This document shows positions 36,001 through 49,281 of a DNA stretch of 64,000 bases, piece by piece. The stretch's first letter is position 1. Each line of letters starts with the position of its first letter. The DNA lies in contig CM056383.1 of assembly GCA_029718625.1 (NCBI GenBank), positions 66,774,849 to 66,838,848 on the forward strand. The letters run 5' to 3'. Both the position numbers and the translations under genes were made by a program. The DNA comes from Synaphobranchus kaupii (Eukaryota; Chordata; Actinopteri; Anguilliformes; Synaphobranchidae). Under the pieces are notes generated by a model. It was not told where the DNA came from and made no database searches. It was given only the letters and a program-made list of their open reading frames with translations.

Positions 36001-39000
36001 ATTTTTTTTATACAGGATACAGCATTCCCAGCGGAAAAATGCTGCAGTGCTTTCACCTGTAGCAGCTGGAAAGAAAACTCCAAACACTGTGAAGAATGTC
36101 TCTCCTGGCGTGTAATCTGGCAGCGAGTTGTTCTGTAGCAGCTCCTCCGAGTACCCGACAAAGCCGTGTTCTACAGGCAAAACACACTGAGCAAGATAGA
36201 TCTGGCGGAAAATTTGGTGTATAAAGGTGTATTTGTTCTAGCATTTAAAAAGTAGCGGAGTTACTCGCACACCAGAAAAAGCAGTGAAAATCGAATGCAG
36301 TAATTTTAATGTAGAAAAAACAGACGTTTCGGTCTACAAGACCATCATAAGTACTGATTTTTTCTGCTGTGCGAGTACCTCCGCTACTTTATGGATATTC
36401 ACTTTTTTACCTACGCCCCCACCAGCCTTATTGTCACCTGGGCGCCGATAACATATCGTATTTTTATATTCTAGCATGTAAAGCCAGGCAGGTTATGTAC
36501 CTGGGTCAAGGTGGGAAAATGTCCCCACAACAAAGTCCAGGGTGGACACGGCCAGGAGGGCGAGGAGCAGCAGCTGCAGCCGAATGATCCACTTGACCCC
36601 GGCCAGGTTGATCCCCAGCAAAGCCAGCAGCATGGCCACCGAGATGGCCCGCACCCCCCACACCCCGCTCAGACTCAGCATCTGGGCGATGGACTCGGCG
36701 AAGCCCGTGATATACATGGCGCCTGCAACGCACTGACACACAAGCGAGCAGAAGCTCATCGTGTCAAAAAACCCTCACACAGAAAGCAGGGAAGGGTTCT
36801 TCCAATCCAAAAGGGCCCACTGGTCAAAAAACACCTGCATGCAATTTAGGTTCAGGAGAATGTCAGCGGTCAGGGCCTCCAAACTCCAGTTCCCAGAGGC
36901 CTGCAGGGCCTGCTGACTTTCAGTGTGTTTCAGCACTTACAGTGAGCACCATAATTAATTGGGCAGTGACACATTTTTTGTTATTTTTAGTTCTGTACTC
37001 TAGCAACCTTGAGTTTGAAAGGATACAATGAGGTTGAAGTGCAGACTGTCAGCTTTAATTTGAGGGTATTTTCATCCATATCGGATGAACCGTTTAGAAA
37101 TTATAGAACCTTTTGTACATAGTCCCCCCCCCCCATGTTCCCATGTTCAAGTCTACTGCGTGTTCATTCCCTCCTCCCTTTGCCTCGTCAACAGTATCAG
37201 GACTTAAACAGTGCCAAGAGTTTCACCTTTAGTCTTTTTCAAATGGAGATAATGATTGTGCAGCAAGCGTTGCATTAACTTCTTTACAAGGTTATACTGC
37301 CTCCGTGTGGTGGAATAAGAGAATGACAACGTAAAGACTGATGCCTTCACAATGTTCATTTATGGAGGGTGCATTTAACCACTATGGTAAAGTGTCTTAA
37401 TCTTGCTTCACCTCAACCTGGATATATCCCTGGTTCTGAATGGAGTTGAAGTGAGACTGCATTTTCCACACATTGTTGACTTTATGAGCAACTGAAAAAG
37501 ACATGGGTCCGATTGCACAAAATGAAAACACTCCAGCCATCCAGCTGTGCGAGATGGATGACTATATTTAGACCTTACCTGGCGAGACAGAGGGCGGTAT
37601 GAAGCCTCCTTACCTGGCCAAACACGTACAGGAGCCCGACTGTCCCTCCCACCCGGCCGCCCAGGACAGTGGAGATCATGGAGTAGACTCCGCCCCCTCC
37701 CACGCTGCACCGTTCGCACACCCCGATCCCCGACATCACCGTCACCAGGGCCACCAGAACCACCAGGGACACCAGGAGCATTCCCAGCAGCACGCCTGTG
37801 TTTCCCTGGCAACACCAAGAGATAAACATGAGCCGCTTTCGCTGAGAAAAAGTAAAGTGAACCTGGCTCTCTAATCTGAGACTGGCACCTCATTACACCC
37901 CCCCCCCCTTTGAGGGTGCATCACAATACTCGAAAAATTCACCCTTAACACACTCCCTTCCCTTGCTGTCTTCCCTCGAGGGAGCTATCTTGTGACGTAA
38001 TTTTCTACGTGCAGCAAGCAAACTTAAAAGGTGCTCTGCAAGGGAGGATTGACGAGAAACAAACAAAAACGAAACTGAACCGCCCTCGCAACATTTCAGT
38101 GCAACACCATAGAGTTGAAATGTGACCGCCACATAGTTCTGTAATGACCACCCACTTTTTCCATGTGGAGCATTGAATAGTGGGATTCCCTACTTGCTGG
38201 AAGCTTGCATTTTATACCCTTGGTGGAATGGGAGGATAACAGGAATATAATTACTCCCTCCCCTTTCTTAAATTGGATCCGAATCACACTTGGTGTGGCT
38301 GCCATATTTCATCCTGGCATTTTGGGGATTCTCCCCTTGAAGCAAGGGAAGGGAATGACAGGAAGAAAGGATACATTTTGGATCCGAACGCAGCCCCAGA
38401 GAACTTGTTGAGCTGCTAATTAGTAGAATCAGGTGTGCAAAATTAGGGTTAAAATGAAAACGTACAGGTCGATAGATCTTCAGGAACAGGGTTGGGGAGA
38501 GACCGGCCATTGATGGGGTCATCACGACAAACGACAACTCAACACTGGATATAAACCAATGAGAAACTCACCACGAGCCAGCCAGTCCGCAGAAAAAGGA
38601 CCACGCCAAAAATATTGATCATGCACGTGGTGAAGACCCCGTCCCAGGTCCCAAAGAGAACAGGCTCCCAAACAAAGAGGTTCACCTTCCACCAGGGGAG
38701 GGCCTGGCTCTGGGATCCCTGCAGGGGCACAGAAGCCATTTTATTGTCCAGATCCAACGATTTTCTGGCATTCAGAAAACACATAGCTGCCGAACACAAG
38801 GTGAAGCAGTGCAAACGACGACCACCACAACCATTTAACGAGTGTCAAAAACTCGATTTCTATATTAACAGCACTCTGATATACTTCTAGATCAGGGGTT
38901 TACAACCTTTTCTGAACCACGCACCCAAACCCAGGCTCAAAGGCTTCCAGGGGACCCCCCCAATCATAAGTTAAATAAACATTTTTTTTTAAATAAAGAG

Positions 39001-39366
39001 ACCTTCTCTCCGGTCTCTAGATCGAGTAATATAACGATACAAATATCTCAATAGAGAAACAGCAGCAAAGATAACAATCACGGTTCTTTTTGATCACTCC
39101 CAAGATGACAAATATTGATTGAAGCCTCGAATGAGATAAAGACTTATACCATCTGTTCTTCCAGGTGTAATTGCAACTGGTTTAAAAATTCCCTGTTGGC
39201 TTTGGATCCCTAGAGTCATTAGTGGCCACCTGACCTGCACGTCCTCGTGGAAAAGCTCTTGGACGTTTCCAACTCTGCTGCTGCTGGCCAGGGACGTCAG
39301 AAGTATGCCGTTGTTCTCTGGTGGGGTTTGGCCAGACTGTGTCCAGCTGTACCGAGGAGCCTCCAT
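30044..39366 (-). CDS. slc12a8: slc12a8 copy 1: SLC12 family transporter, damaged last exon
   Basis: Eleven coding exons keep frame and GT-AG sites: 39235-39366, 38572-38718, 37614-37805, 36501-36732, 36057-36170, 35557-35644, 34744-34831, 34490-34636, 33169-33859, 32796-32860 and 32554-32671 (2014 nt). The protein has the SLC12 core ([69 protein letters not shown]), many membrane helices and a hydrophilic loop of about 170 residues before the last helix. SLC12A8 is an orphan cation-chloride-cotransporter relative; a role in nicotinamide mononucleotide uptake has been reported and disputed. Exon 12 survives only as 30044-30202. A net 34-bp loss removed its acceptor and first codons, so a normal C-terminus cannot be spliced. 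The start ATG at 39366 precedes EAPRYSWTQ and is shared with copy 2. Confidence 0.85.
30327..30961 (-). mobile_element. Internally deleted Tc1-like element with 170-bp terminal repeats
   Basis: Ends CTACTCAAAAGAAG and its inverse (30948-30961) are flanked by TA. Inverted repeats extend about 170 bp inwards. Between them, on the minus strand (30803-30534), is the C-terminal end of a Tc1-type transposase containing [20 protein letters not shown], which includes the last glutamate of the DDE triad. The rest of the transposase is missing. It is specific to unit C, in intron 11 of slc12a8 copy 1. Confidence 0.85.
31380..31773. mobile_element. MITE with GGGCTGC termini, unit C
   Basis: The left end GGGCTGCATTCGGATCCAA and right end TTGGATCCGAACGCAGCCC are inverted repeats. 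There is no coding capacity. Related copies lie at 50848-51321 and, with altered left ends, at about 37911-38396 and 57497-57982, so this family has inserted twice within the slc12a8 gene. The superfamily was not determined. Confidence 0.7.
32001..32052. repeat. 26-bp tandem duplication at the empty LINE site
   Basis: Two copies of a 26-bp unit (TAACATGGATATCACTCCAT and six further bases) lie where units A and B carry the L1-type insertion. The same duplication is at about 51546-51597 in unit D. Confidence 0.75.
34906..34972. repeat. Palindromic hairpin in slc12a8 copy 1 intron 6
   Basis: The arms contain TGTACATATGAGCCT and its inverse, with imperfect outer extensions AACTCTA/AGAGTT, and a short loop centred on TGGCCA. 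The left 21 bp are also tandemly duplicated just upstream. It is present at 54472-54538 in copy 2. Confidence 0.75.
35845..35903. repeat. SINE-like 3' domain fragment
   Basis: ATTACATTACATTCAGCAGATGCC followed by a GTGATTTACAATG-type segment resembles the 3' domain shared by several fish SINEs (cattcagcagacgc...gacttacaa). It is a fragment without a tRNA head. Copy 2 has it at 55411-55469. Confidence 0.5.
36249..36390. repeat. Foldback element in slc12a8 copy 1 intron 4
   Basis: The left arm AAAGTAGCGGAGTTACTCGC matches the right arm GCGAGTACCTCCGCTACTTT. Between them is an ACGTTTCGGTCTACAAGACC segment. In copy 2 (55816-55985) the inner arms are longer, and the outer left arm is rearranged. 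Family unknown. Confidence 0.65.
36733..37613 (-). other. Intron 3 of slc12a8 copy 1
   Basis: No recognised element. There is a C-homopolymer near 37124-37134. Confidence 0.6.
37911..38396. mobile_element. GGGCTGC-family MITE, left end altered, slc12a8 copy 1 intron 2
   Basis: From ACTCCCTTCCCTTGCTGTCTT to the right end CCGAACGCAGCCC the sequence parallels the element at 31380-31773, with an extra central block (about 38225-38294) ending in a GGATCCGAATCAC motif. The left terminus is not the GGGCTGC repeat. Confidence 0.6.
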
Positions 39367-40666
39367 AGTATTTGTTACGGTTGCTGAAATGCACGACAAC
39401 AACGCTTTTCAAACACCCTGTGTGCTTCATGGTCTTCCATGGGACCAGTTAAATTCCTCCAGTCTACATAATTAAAGTTTCTTTTTTGGTTGAACATTTG
39501 CCATTATATTCAAATGCAGAATAACTGACAACAAAACACTGAATTGTCAGCATACCCCTATGCCAAATGTAAGTTTAATGCTCGGAACAAATCCATTGGT
39601 CTTCATCCATACCCCTGTTGTAATTCCAAAGCAAATGGTCTTTTCACAGTTTATCAACTTTTTATTGATCCCATTCCTGAATTAAGGTTTTTCCAATGAT
39701 CTGCCCTCTATGTTCAACGTATGCCCAAAATATATTTACTTCATGGTCAGAGCGAGGTATCGGCTCAACTCATACGTCTCTAATGACTACAAATACATTC
39801 TTACAGTATAATAAGTGTGTGACACCTTCAGAAAGGGGATATAGACAGACATATATATGGCAGACATACAGACAGAAGTGGAAGCTTACATGAAGCCAGG
39901 CTTTGAGAGAAATCACAAATGATGCGAGTTAAATTAATTAAATTAATTTAATTCTCCCGAAGTCAGAATACAATATCATCCCTAGTTGAAAAAAAAAAAA
40001 AGTACCAGCAGGGCTGACGTAGATTGATTGACCTCGACTAAGACAATCTGCGTTGACCAATCACACAAAAAAATATCAAACGTTTGCTTCCCAATGTCAT
40101 GTTTGTTTGTTGTCAATCGGACAACCTCGACAGACAGTAACCAGTCATATACATATAAAATAGGCTGTAGGCTGTCATAGCATCTGTACGGTCACGCTCA
40201 GTAAGCACAAAGCCACGGATAGAAAACAAAACCCAAACTCTTACATTTGCAGGAATGCTGCCGGATACTGGCACGTGCAAACAATGTGAGGAATGATTAC
40301 GTTAATAAACATACGTCGCATAGGCTATATCACCATGAAAAAAAGGAAAAGAAATACAGCTCCATCTAACAAAATAATTGTTGTTTGAACATAATAAATT
40401 GCATTGGTACAATGGCCTGCAATTAGTTGTGAAACAATTTTGCTTTGGAATGTTTTTGGAACATTTCCTGCTACATAGCCTACAGTGTTAGCAAAATTGC
40501 CCACTTAAACTTTCTGTCCAACGTCTGGTAGTCGAGTTCACATCGTAGGTCTATATTACTCTATATTGCCTCCCATTGCGCAAACGGCGGCCCGGAACGT
40601 CTTTGAAATACCTCCCCTCGAGCTCCATAACATTCCATCGCTAATGGAATTCGTTGAATGAATAAA
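39367..40666 (-). other. slc12a8: 5' untranslated and upstream region of slc12a8 copy 1
   Basis: It corresponds to 58956-60213 in unit D. A possible noncoding first exon ends at a minus-strand donor gtaagag near 40234. Its last bases read TGCAAAT in this copy and TGCAAAG in copy 2. Upstream homology ends abruptly at 40666. Confidence 0.45.
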
Positions 40667-40668
40667 CT

Positions 40669-41232
40669 CACGCAGATGTATATTGAAAAACACATAAAGC
40701 TATTTTTACATGTACCTTTATTCTTGAACATAAGCACATATATATATATTTGTACCCACATATCCCTCCATATACATTTAATTATGCATTTAAATATACC
40801 CTTTATTAATTCATATGACTGCAATATTCAATCCATTTTCTCCATCTGTTATCAACAATGTATCTTTGATCTCTAATTATGTATGTTAATCTTTCCATAA
40901 TATACACTTGGTTGTTCAAATATACATTTCTGTATACATTTTCCATCTGAATTTCCTTGTGTATTGTTTCTCAAAATAATTTTTATATCGGACAGAACCA
41001 TAACATATGAGATAGGTTGGCATGGTACACAGTTTCTCCAGCACTTTTGGGTAATAGCATTATCATATTTTGCCTGTTGCACTGGTGTCATAAAGCACTG
41101 GAGTTGTATCTTCCAAGAGTATTCCTGCCAAAAAAGTGAATTTGTCATTTTATGGATATTAATATTCATTTTCCTCCATTCATCATCTGATATATCAATT
41201 TCTAACTCCTTCCATTTTTCCTTTGCTGTCTT
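40669..41232 (-). mobile_element. Truncated L1-type LINE piece beyond the duplication breakpoint
   Basis: The sequence matches unit A from about 11071 to 11814 with internal deletions. The minus-strand ORF2 remnant lies at 41244-40873. Its left part was lost at the junction with the slc12a8 upstream flank. Confidence 0.75.
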
Positions 41233-41767
41233 ACTCCATATCAAACATAGATCACTTATGTTGTACTAATTTGTCGATTAATGCCATGTCCAATATTATC
41301 TGTAATAAATTTCACAAATTATAATGAAAATAAAGGTAATTGATTTAAAACTGTTAAATCAATCAGTGTGTTTACTCCAAATGGATGTGGGCCTGGTGGA
41401 TCACTTATCATGAACACAATGTTATACCTGACTTAGACCACCAGGCTGCACTGCTTGTCCCTGCTGTTATACTTTACTGCGTTTCAGTGTTTCTACACCA
41501 AAGCTATGGACACAATATACAACTTTGGACACAGTACACCCTCCTCATAGTCCATGCAGATGCCTGAGACCATTATATTGTTCACTTAATCATTGACTTG
41601 GGGAGTGGGGAGCACATTTCTCTGAAGTTAAATTCTCAGATTCTTGGGCTCTGAAGAGCATTTTCAGACATCAGTGAATATAATAGTCTGCTCAAATAGT
41701 TTATAAATGAAACCCATAATTAAATATTGCTGTGGATGAAATGGCAAAATTGTGAAGTCTGTATTCA

Positions 41768-41873
41768 CCTATAGGAAGACCAGGGCTTGCTTGTCCAATG
41801 TAGAAGAAGAGGATAATTGTTAGAGAGGCCTCCCTTGTTAGAGGCTTTTGCTCCTTAGCCTGAAGATTGTAGG
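41768..41873 (-). pseudogene. slc12a8: slc12a8 exon 11/exon 9 fusion relic, upstream of GIMAP D
   Basis: This is a third copy of the same deletion junction. It lies outside slc12a8 copy 1 and just upstream of the GIMAP D promoter region. Confidence 0.8.
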
Positions 41874-42662
41874 TTTATACCGTAACGTGCTCAGTGCGGG
41901 AATTCCCAACAATTCATTCAATGAAAGGTCACTTTCCTCTCCACAATTGTGGTACAGCACAGATGTATCTACGTGTATTCCATAAAAATAAAAATACATG
42001 AATATAGAACATAATATTAAATCATAGAGCAAAAGCAGAATGTTTCCCAAGCTAAGACTGTGACAGAACTAATGCAAGCAAGCCATGGGACAAGTAATAC
42101 TCTTGATGTGGTGAACCATCATCAACTTAGACTGTCTCCAGCTACTTGGAAATATTCTGACCTATAGAGTTTTATAAAAGTACCAATTTTATATACAAGC
42201 CATTTGTGTAGGTAATATTGATGAATCTGGGAACAGAAATTCAAACTCGCTTTAGAAACGAATCTAAATTCTACATTATAGCTCTTTTAAAAAAACAGCA
42301 CCTCTGCTTTCCTTACTGTATACTCCAGATGGGTGCAGAACAAGGGACGATCTGTTTCAGTATTTATTTTAAATCGACCTGTTAAATTAATTTAATTATT
42401 ATTTAATAATTATTATTCAGTTTGCGCAATCATGTCTTGATATGAGATTTGCATAAGCACCAGCTACAGCTGTGTACTGCAAGTATATTCTAAATATTTT
42501 ACTGTGCTCAAGTACAGGAGTGAACCATATTAAAAAAAGAAACATTTTAACATTTTAAGAAACATTTAAGTCTTAAAAATATTTTTGAGATCCTTTATGT
42601 TTGGAGACATGGCTAGTCTCAGAAAACTAGTTTTGCTAGTTTTACTGTTTTGCTTTTCCCTC

Positions 42663-42670
42663 CCTATAAA
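42663..42670 (+). promoter_or_regulatory. Conserved TATA-like motif upstream of GIMAP D
   Basis: CCTATAAA lies just over 200 bp before the ATG of copy D, in the same conserved context as upstream of B and C. Confidence 0.33.
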
Positions 42671-42873
42671 CAGTTACAGGAAGACTGCAGATAAAAGATA
42701 GCATGCAATATGGAATAAGGAGTGGTCAAGACCTTTGTACTTTGACCTGTGATCGGGTGGAGAAAACACTCGCAGAACATAAGAAAGGAATCAGTTTGTT
42801 AACATTAACTTGTTGTAATACTTAACACAATACATGTTACTGGTGGTGTGAGAATGTGCTAATTTGAAGAGCC

Positions 42874-45800
42874 ATGGGAGAAAGATTCCGTACATCCTCT
42901 CCAAATCTGGGACTTGGTAAGTTACATTTATACTCAGATATCTCAGATATGTCATTCACCTTGAAGAACTTTCTCTAATAAATATTGTTAACTGAATCCT
43001 GCTAGCGGTGGCTACTATTGTTTTACACAGGTATTTTGATTGTACGTGAATTAATTTTTAATGTTCAAATTATTTAGGGAACTTAAGGTTCAAGGGTTCC
43101 TTTCCCTAAAAATGGAAAATAAACAGTTTATCGTGGTTTGGCAGGATACTGTCCATGGAACGAGGGAGGGGAATGCTTAATGGCTAAGGACACATTATTT
43201 GTTCTTATAATATAAACTTCATTCATAAATCCAGGAAAAATAATATGTAAAACAAATCAAATCAAAAAGCAGCTCCGAACACAACCAGCTTAGCATTGCT
43301 AACATTGTTATCTACAATGGTCTAGTTTCAATATCAATTTTTATTTTTTGAGCATCAATTCTTAAGGGTAGGCTACTTGTAAGAGTGCCACTGGATATGA
43401 TGTTTTTCTGGTATCATTAAAACTACTCAAACAGTTCACAGACAGCCCCATCGGGCGTCAAAATATAAATAAAAATAACTCACAAGAAGTTCAGACTAAA
43501 AATGAAAGTCACACTGGTTTAATGTTTTCTTGAAATTTATTACCTGTCAGCAGTGGCGTCGCCAGACCTATTTTAGCGGGCTTTAGCCTCCCTAAAATGT
43601 ACTATAGCCCCCCTAAATATTTTTTGCACCACTAGTTTTAATCATGACATTTTTTTCAAATGGATTTGACAAACTGCGCCACCGAGACTCCAGAACCATA
43701 ACGCACATCGAGTGCCCAGTACTAGGACCCTGGGGAGGCCGCTATACCCTTAATCTAGTGCAGCCATTTTGTTTAGAGTGCAGTGTGGTGTGCACACTGA
43801 GTTGCGTGGTCGCTCAATTCAAATGATCGCTATAGAGAGTGGGTTGTAGAACATTCTTGTCTATCGTAGCTCACAGTTAAACTCGGTCTATTCCAAAGCA
43901 ATGCTATCCAATCATTCCTAAATTATTTAATGCAATTTGGCCCTGTTTTTTTTTTTTTTTTCATCTTACCATCTGAAGAGAATGTGGTCAAGGAAACTGT
44001 ATGTGCCACGTAACTGTGAAAGGAGAATCATTTATAGTGGAAACAGTCCGTGATTCGGATGTTACACTTAGAAATGTAAAAGAGAAATGACTAGACTATA
44101 GGGTATGTCTGAACAATTGTCTGCATCCATTGCTTTGGGAAAAGCATAACATTATTATTATTCTTATTATTGTTCATTTATTTGGAATGTATTTCTATTT
44201 GAATAGAAACCGTGGTCCTATACAGAGGCTAGACATTCTTGTGTTCACAAATAACATTTTCTATTATTTGACATGTCAAAAGAATTAGTACTATTACTTA
44301 TTTGGCATCATCTGACCCACAGACATACAGTAGGCTACATTACTGGGGCAAACATGTTTGGATAGGTTTGTAAAATGCAATAGGCTATTTTCTAGATCAA
44401 AATATTTCTCATTTGTATCTGTATTTATTTATTCATCCCCCCTTTCCCTATCGTAAATTAAATTATGTTTATTGGTTAAATGTCTGTGAATTGTAGAGAA
44501 CTTTGTAGCAGCAGTGAACATTTTAAGACCTGTACATTTTCTAAATTAAACTCGACAACAAAGTATAAACATATCCCTTCTGGAGTGTAATTATTTGTCA
44601 ACTGTTAAAAACATTCATTGAAATCATATGTTGTTCCACAAGGCAATTTTTGTTAGTTGGCATTTAATGTTTGAATGACCACATTCTCTTGAGATGGTAA
44701 GATGAAAAAACACAGGGCCAAGTTACATTAAATAATTTAGGAAAGATTGGATAGCATTGCTTTGGCATAGAGCTAGTTTAATTCGTGTGAGCTACGATAG
44801 GCAATGTTGTTTGTTGCAACTTGGCCAAATTTTGATATCAATAATTTTAAAGGCAGGCCTAGTTTTTTCAAAGTTGGAATTAATGACTTACAGACAGTGC
44901 TTTGTAGGCTATAAGTGAGTAACTTGGCATTTGTATTACATTCAAAAAAATTTTTTGTTGAGATATCAGATTTCATACTTTTTACTCTGCTATAATTAGC
45001 ACAGACATTTATGCCATCTCATTTTAGCAAAATTTGTTGATAAACTCGTGAATGACAATTTAGGACGTGAAAGCATAGCCTACTTGAGCTACATAGAGAA
45101 TATTTTATTCTAATCTGCGAATGAACCGGCGCTGGGAACCTGTGTATCAGTCTTTCAGGCACGGAGGTGCCCACCCATAATTAATTATGTCATCTATCTC
45201 CATTTGGCATGCAATTTTACCGGTTTCTGTGGGGCTTTACCGTTACCTGGGAATTAGGTATAGCCAACCGCTGTTCTCCAGCCATAGTTTGCAAATTAGT
45301 TGGTTAGCTAAGATAGTTTCTGTGAATACACGGGTGGAACCTTAGTGGAAGCTTTCATATGTTTGCAGTTCATTGGAAAAACCAGTGAACTTTTAATTTG
45401 GAAACGTTGTTTCTGAGACTTCCGGTTTTTAACTGTGGCTTCCTGGTCTAGGTTTGCGTTTCTCTCTAAATTACGGTTACAGTTCTATTTTGGTGCCAAG
45501 TATACTGACAAATGGATGTATGTAGAGAATAGAGCACACACTTCCGCACTGCAGATAAAAAAATTACGTACACGAATCAGGTTTTACATTTACACTTCAA
45601 TAAATTTCAGTTACAAATTTAGATTTTACATTTTCAATTTGACTTACATTTGCGAATCTCAATTTACGATTTTAAGTTTACATTTGCAATTTGAGTTACA
45701 TTTGCGAATCTCGATTTACGTTTACAAAATGTTTAGGCAGCTATCTACCTCCATACAGCTCTACTGGGAAAGCAGATTCCAGGAAGAGCTACTCACTCAC

Positions 45801-48745
45801 TTTTGTCTTTCATAGGTGCAGCGTCCCGTTTATCTGAGCTCAGAATTGTGCTCTGTTGTAATGACCAGTGGAAGAAGAATTTGGCGGTAAACACCATCCT
45901 TGGCCGAACAGCAGTTTTGCCGACCCCAACAATAAAGACAGAGGGCGAAGTGGAAGATAGACATGTTCTTTTTGTCAGTTCACCAGATTGGGCAGAATAT
46001 TCTGTTCAGAACCCTTGGAAGCATGTCAAACAGCAGATTGAGGAAAGCGTGTCATTATGTCCACCAGGACCACATGCTTTCCTCATGGTCATTCCTTTAT
46101 GTCCATTCAGAGAGGCGGAGAGGAGGGAAGTGGAGGAACGTCTAGAGCTCTTTTATGAATGTATCTGGAGACGTTCAATAGTGCTGTTCTCTGGGAAAGC
46201 TCGGTTGGGAGGTAAAACCGTTGAGAAGTATATTAAGGAAGAACCATGCCTACAACAGCTTATACAGAAATGTGGGAACAGGTATCATGTGCTCAGCACT
46301 GAAAATAGGGAGGAGCTTCTGGAGACCATAGATGTGACAGCAAATAGGTGCGCGAGTTTTCAAATGATGGAGGCTTCAGAAGAGATAGAAGAGAAGAAGG
46401 CAGTACTGGAAGAAAATGCCAAACAGAGGCTAGTCATGGTGCAGAAAAAAAGAGCAACACTCAGAAAGACCATTAATGGTGAGTTTTCCACTACATTGTT
46501 TGTTATCAGAGTTTATTATCATAGATACAGGGATTTTTCTGTAGAATATTTTGATGGATAATATTTTGACTGAAATGTGATGGAAGGAAAAAGCATGCCT
46601 GCCCATCTTATCCAAGGCTATTTATGAGGGCATTGGCATCATTCTGTCTGTTGTCTAGCAAAATTATTCAGATTCAATGGATGAGGTTGCTAGAACATTG
46701 TGTACGAATAATTGGCTACCCCTTAGATGAGAATGGCTATGGTGTCTGGACATGTACTCTATATTATACTACATTTTCACTGGTATCAACCCCAGATGTT
46801 CAACATCTAGAGTGTCTGGAAAGGGAAGTCATAGTTTCTATAGGATTGGTTTCTTCTAAAAATGCCATATGCAATCTGGTTCTAGCACCTTTAACAATGA
46901 GTTATAAGTTACTTGTTGAGGTGGCTTGAATTTCCAGCTCGCCACACCTACACAAAGGTATGATTCATCAGAAGTAATTGACAACTGCTTTATTAGAAAA
47001 GCACAACCCTGCCTGGAATACCTTCACTCAGGGATACTGAGGATGTTACAATCAGTACATTGCTCTTAATGGCATTGTCATCACTCAAATACCAGTAAAT
47101 GATTATAATTTTCTCTTTCTGTGACAGAGGCAGCGCACAGTTTCTCAGATATAACAATGGTTCTCCTGGGAAGATTCTGTGCAGGGAAGTGCTCCACAGG
47201 AAACAACATCCTGGGAAAAAAGGCGTTTGACACAACGATTAACACTTTGGAGTGTGTGGTGAAGCAGAGTAAAGTGAATGGGAGGAAGGTTACTGTGGTC
47301 CTAACACCTGGATGGCAGAGAGATTTCTCAGGGCAGGAAGACCAGGAAGACACACAGAACATTAAAGATAGGATAAAGCAAAGCGAGTCCTTGTGCCCCA
47401 GCAAACCCCATGCTTTCCTCCTGGTAATATACTGCGACTCGTCCTTCACAGAGACGGACAGGAGGAGAGTGGAGGAACATCTGTCAGTTCTCGGTGAGGA
47501 AGCCAGTGAACGCACGTTGGTGCTGTTCACTTGGGGGGACAAACTTGGAGAGACAACAATCGAGATGCACATTGAAAGATGGAATGAGCTTCGATGGCTT
47601 GTTGATAAGTGTGGTAACAGGTATCACGTCTTGGACAATAAAAGCACTGATCGCTCTCAGGTCGGAGAACTGCTGGAGAAGGTGGATGAGATGTTGACTG
47701 AAAGTAAATATCCCGTTTCCGTGTATCAGGAAAGCAAAATGAAGGACAGGGAGCTAAAGGAAATGAACCAAGAGAAAGATAGAGAGGTAAAACAGGTGAA
47801 AGAAGAGTTAGAACCGAGAAGCGTGGAATCAGATTTGAGGGTCAGAGATGACGACAGACAACCGAGAACCAAGGAGGAAGACCTTTCGGAAATAGTGGAT
47901 GTGTCCCATTTAGGTGAGTCTTATCTTAATCTTTCTCATGTACTACTGTTACTGGATCCATATAAAACAGAGTGAACTGGGTCCTTAGACTGTTTCAAAA
48001 TTGACTGGCTCTGATCTCAATTTCTTCTGAATTTAATTAAAGTATTTGCAAAACAATAAATGGAAGACATTTTGAGATAAAAAGGGAAATACCGTATATA
48101 CGGATTGTGAACTTTTTGCTTGGTTTTGCAGCGAGGGGACAGAGACGCCAAGGACAACCGGATCTGCCGTCACGTGAAGATGAAGAGAAACAGACGGAGG
48201 GAGAGCAGGAGCTATGGAGAGAGGAGAAGAAGCTTAGAGACCGACACCGAACCGAGCTGGAGGAGTTGGAGAGAGAGTTTGGAGAGGACAGTGCTACGAA
48301 AACCTTGGACGAAGCAATTCAGAAACTGATTAACAGGCTGAAAGGAGAGATGGGTGTACCCATGAGAGAGCTTGAGGAAGAACTGAAGAAAAAGCTAGAG
48401 CAAAAAGCATGGGTGGAGAAGGAAGAAAGGAGGAGGAGGGAGGAGAAAGAGATTGAGCTAAAGAAGAGGCATAGAAGAGAGATGGAGGCACTCAGACAGC
48501 TGTACAGTGAGGAGCCCAGACAGGATGGACAGGGGTACCTGAAGCCTGGATTGGCCGTTCTGGGGGCAGTAATAGGGGGCATATCAGGGGCTGTGTGGGG
48601 TCCAGGTGGGGTGGCTGGGGGAACTACCTTAGGGGCTGTCGTAGGAGCCCAACTGGGAGATATATTTCGAGGAGGGGAGAGACCCAGAGAGAAGAGAGGA
48701 AGAGAAAGAAGGAGTAGCATGGATTACCCAGGTGGCAATTTTTAA
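42874..48745 (+). CDS. GIMAP-like two-AIG1-domain protein, copy D (4 exons, 701 aa)
   Basis: Exons are 42874-42916, 45816-46478, 47128-47913 and 48132-48745; all splice phases match. It is the nearest relative of copy C: introns and exon 3 differ only at scattered bases. Shared features are P-loop GRFCAGKC and the six-base shorter exon 2. The exceptions are a cluster of replacements at 45899-45950 ([15 protein letters not shown] against TQVSPTPPIKIEGKV in C) and small changes in exon 4 (for example DYPGGNF at the end). Intron 1 carries the same hAT-like and inverted-repeat elements as C. Its stop is 536 bp from the slc12a8 copy 2 stop, the tightest intact convergent pair in the window. Confidence 0.88.
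43551..45735. mobile_element. Intron 1 repeat block of GIMAP D (same as copy C)
   Basis: It contains the hAT-like start at 43551, inverted-repeat arms at about 43860-43990 and 44675-44800, and the TTACATTTGCGAATCTC-type repeats at 45581-45733, in the same order as in copy C. These insertions therefore predate the C/D duplication and postdate the split from A and B. Confidence 0.55.
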
Positions 48746-48774
48746 TTACTTAAGAAACAGACATTATGCAGACT

Positions 48775-48891
<117 letters not shown>

Positions 48892-49281
48892 AGTGAGAGC
48901 GATAGGTTAGCATCAACAGTGAACAGGGTTTTCCCCCCATATAAACAGTATGTCTGAATGAGAATAATTTAGCAGAACCATGTGCGGGAAACATACTGGG
49001 ATATATCCCATTTATTTTTGAAAATATTCTATTTCCAGAAATATAATTTCATGATTAATATTTTCATACTTTACGTTTTTCACTGACCATGTGTACAAAT
49101 AGCGGTTCAATTACTTTAGATAAATTTCTGTAGCCAGTGAATTATGAATTAAAGTCATTCAACAATAATACATGTTTACATCGTACATTGCCCATGTACA
49201 GTACAAAGAATGATGGTGGCATTTAATATCTTTCCTAGGACAGGGACATGAACAGTGGAATCAATACAAAGTGTAGATTGG

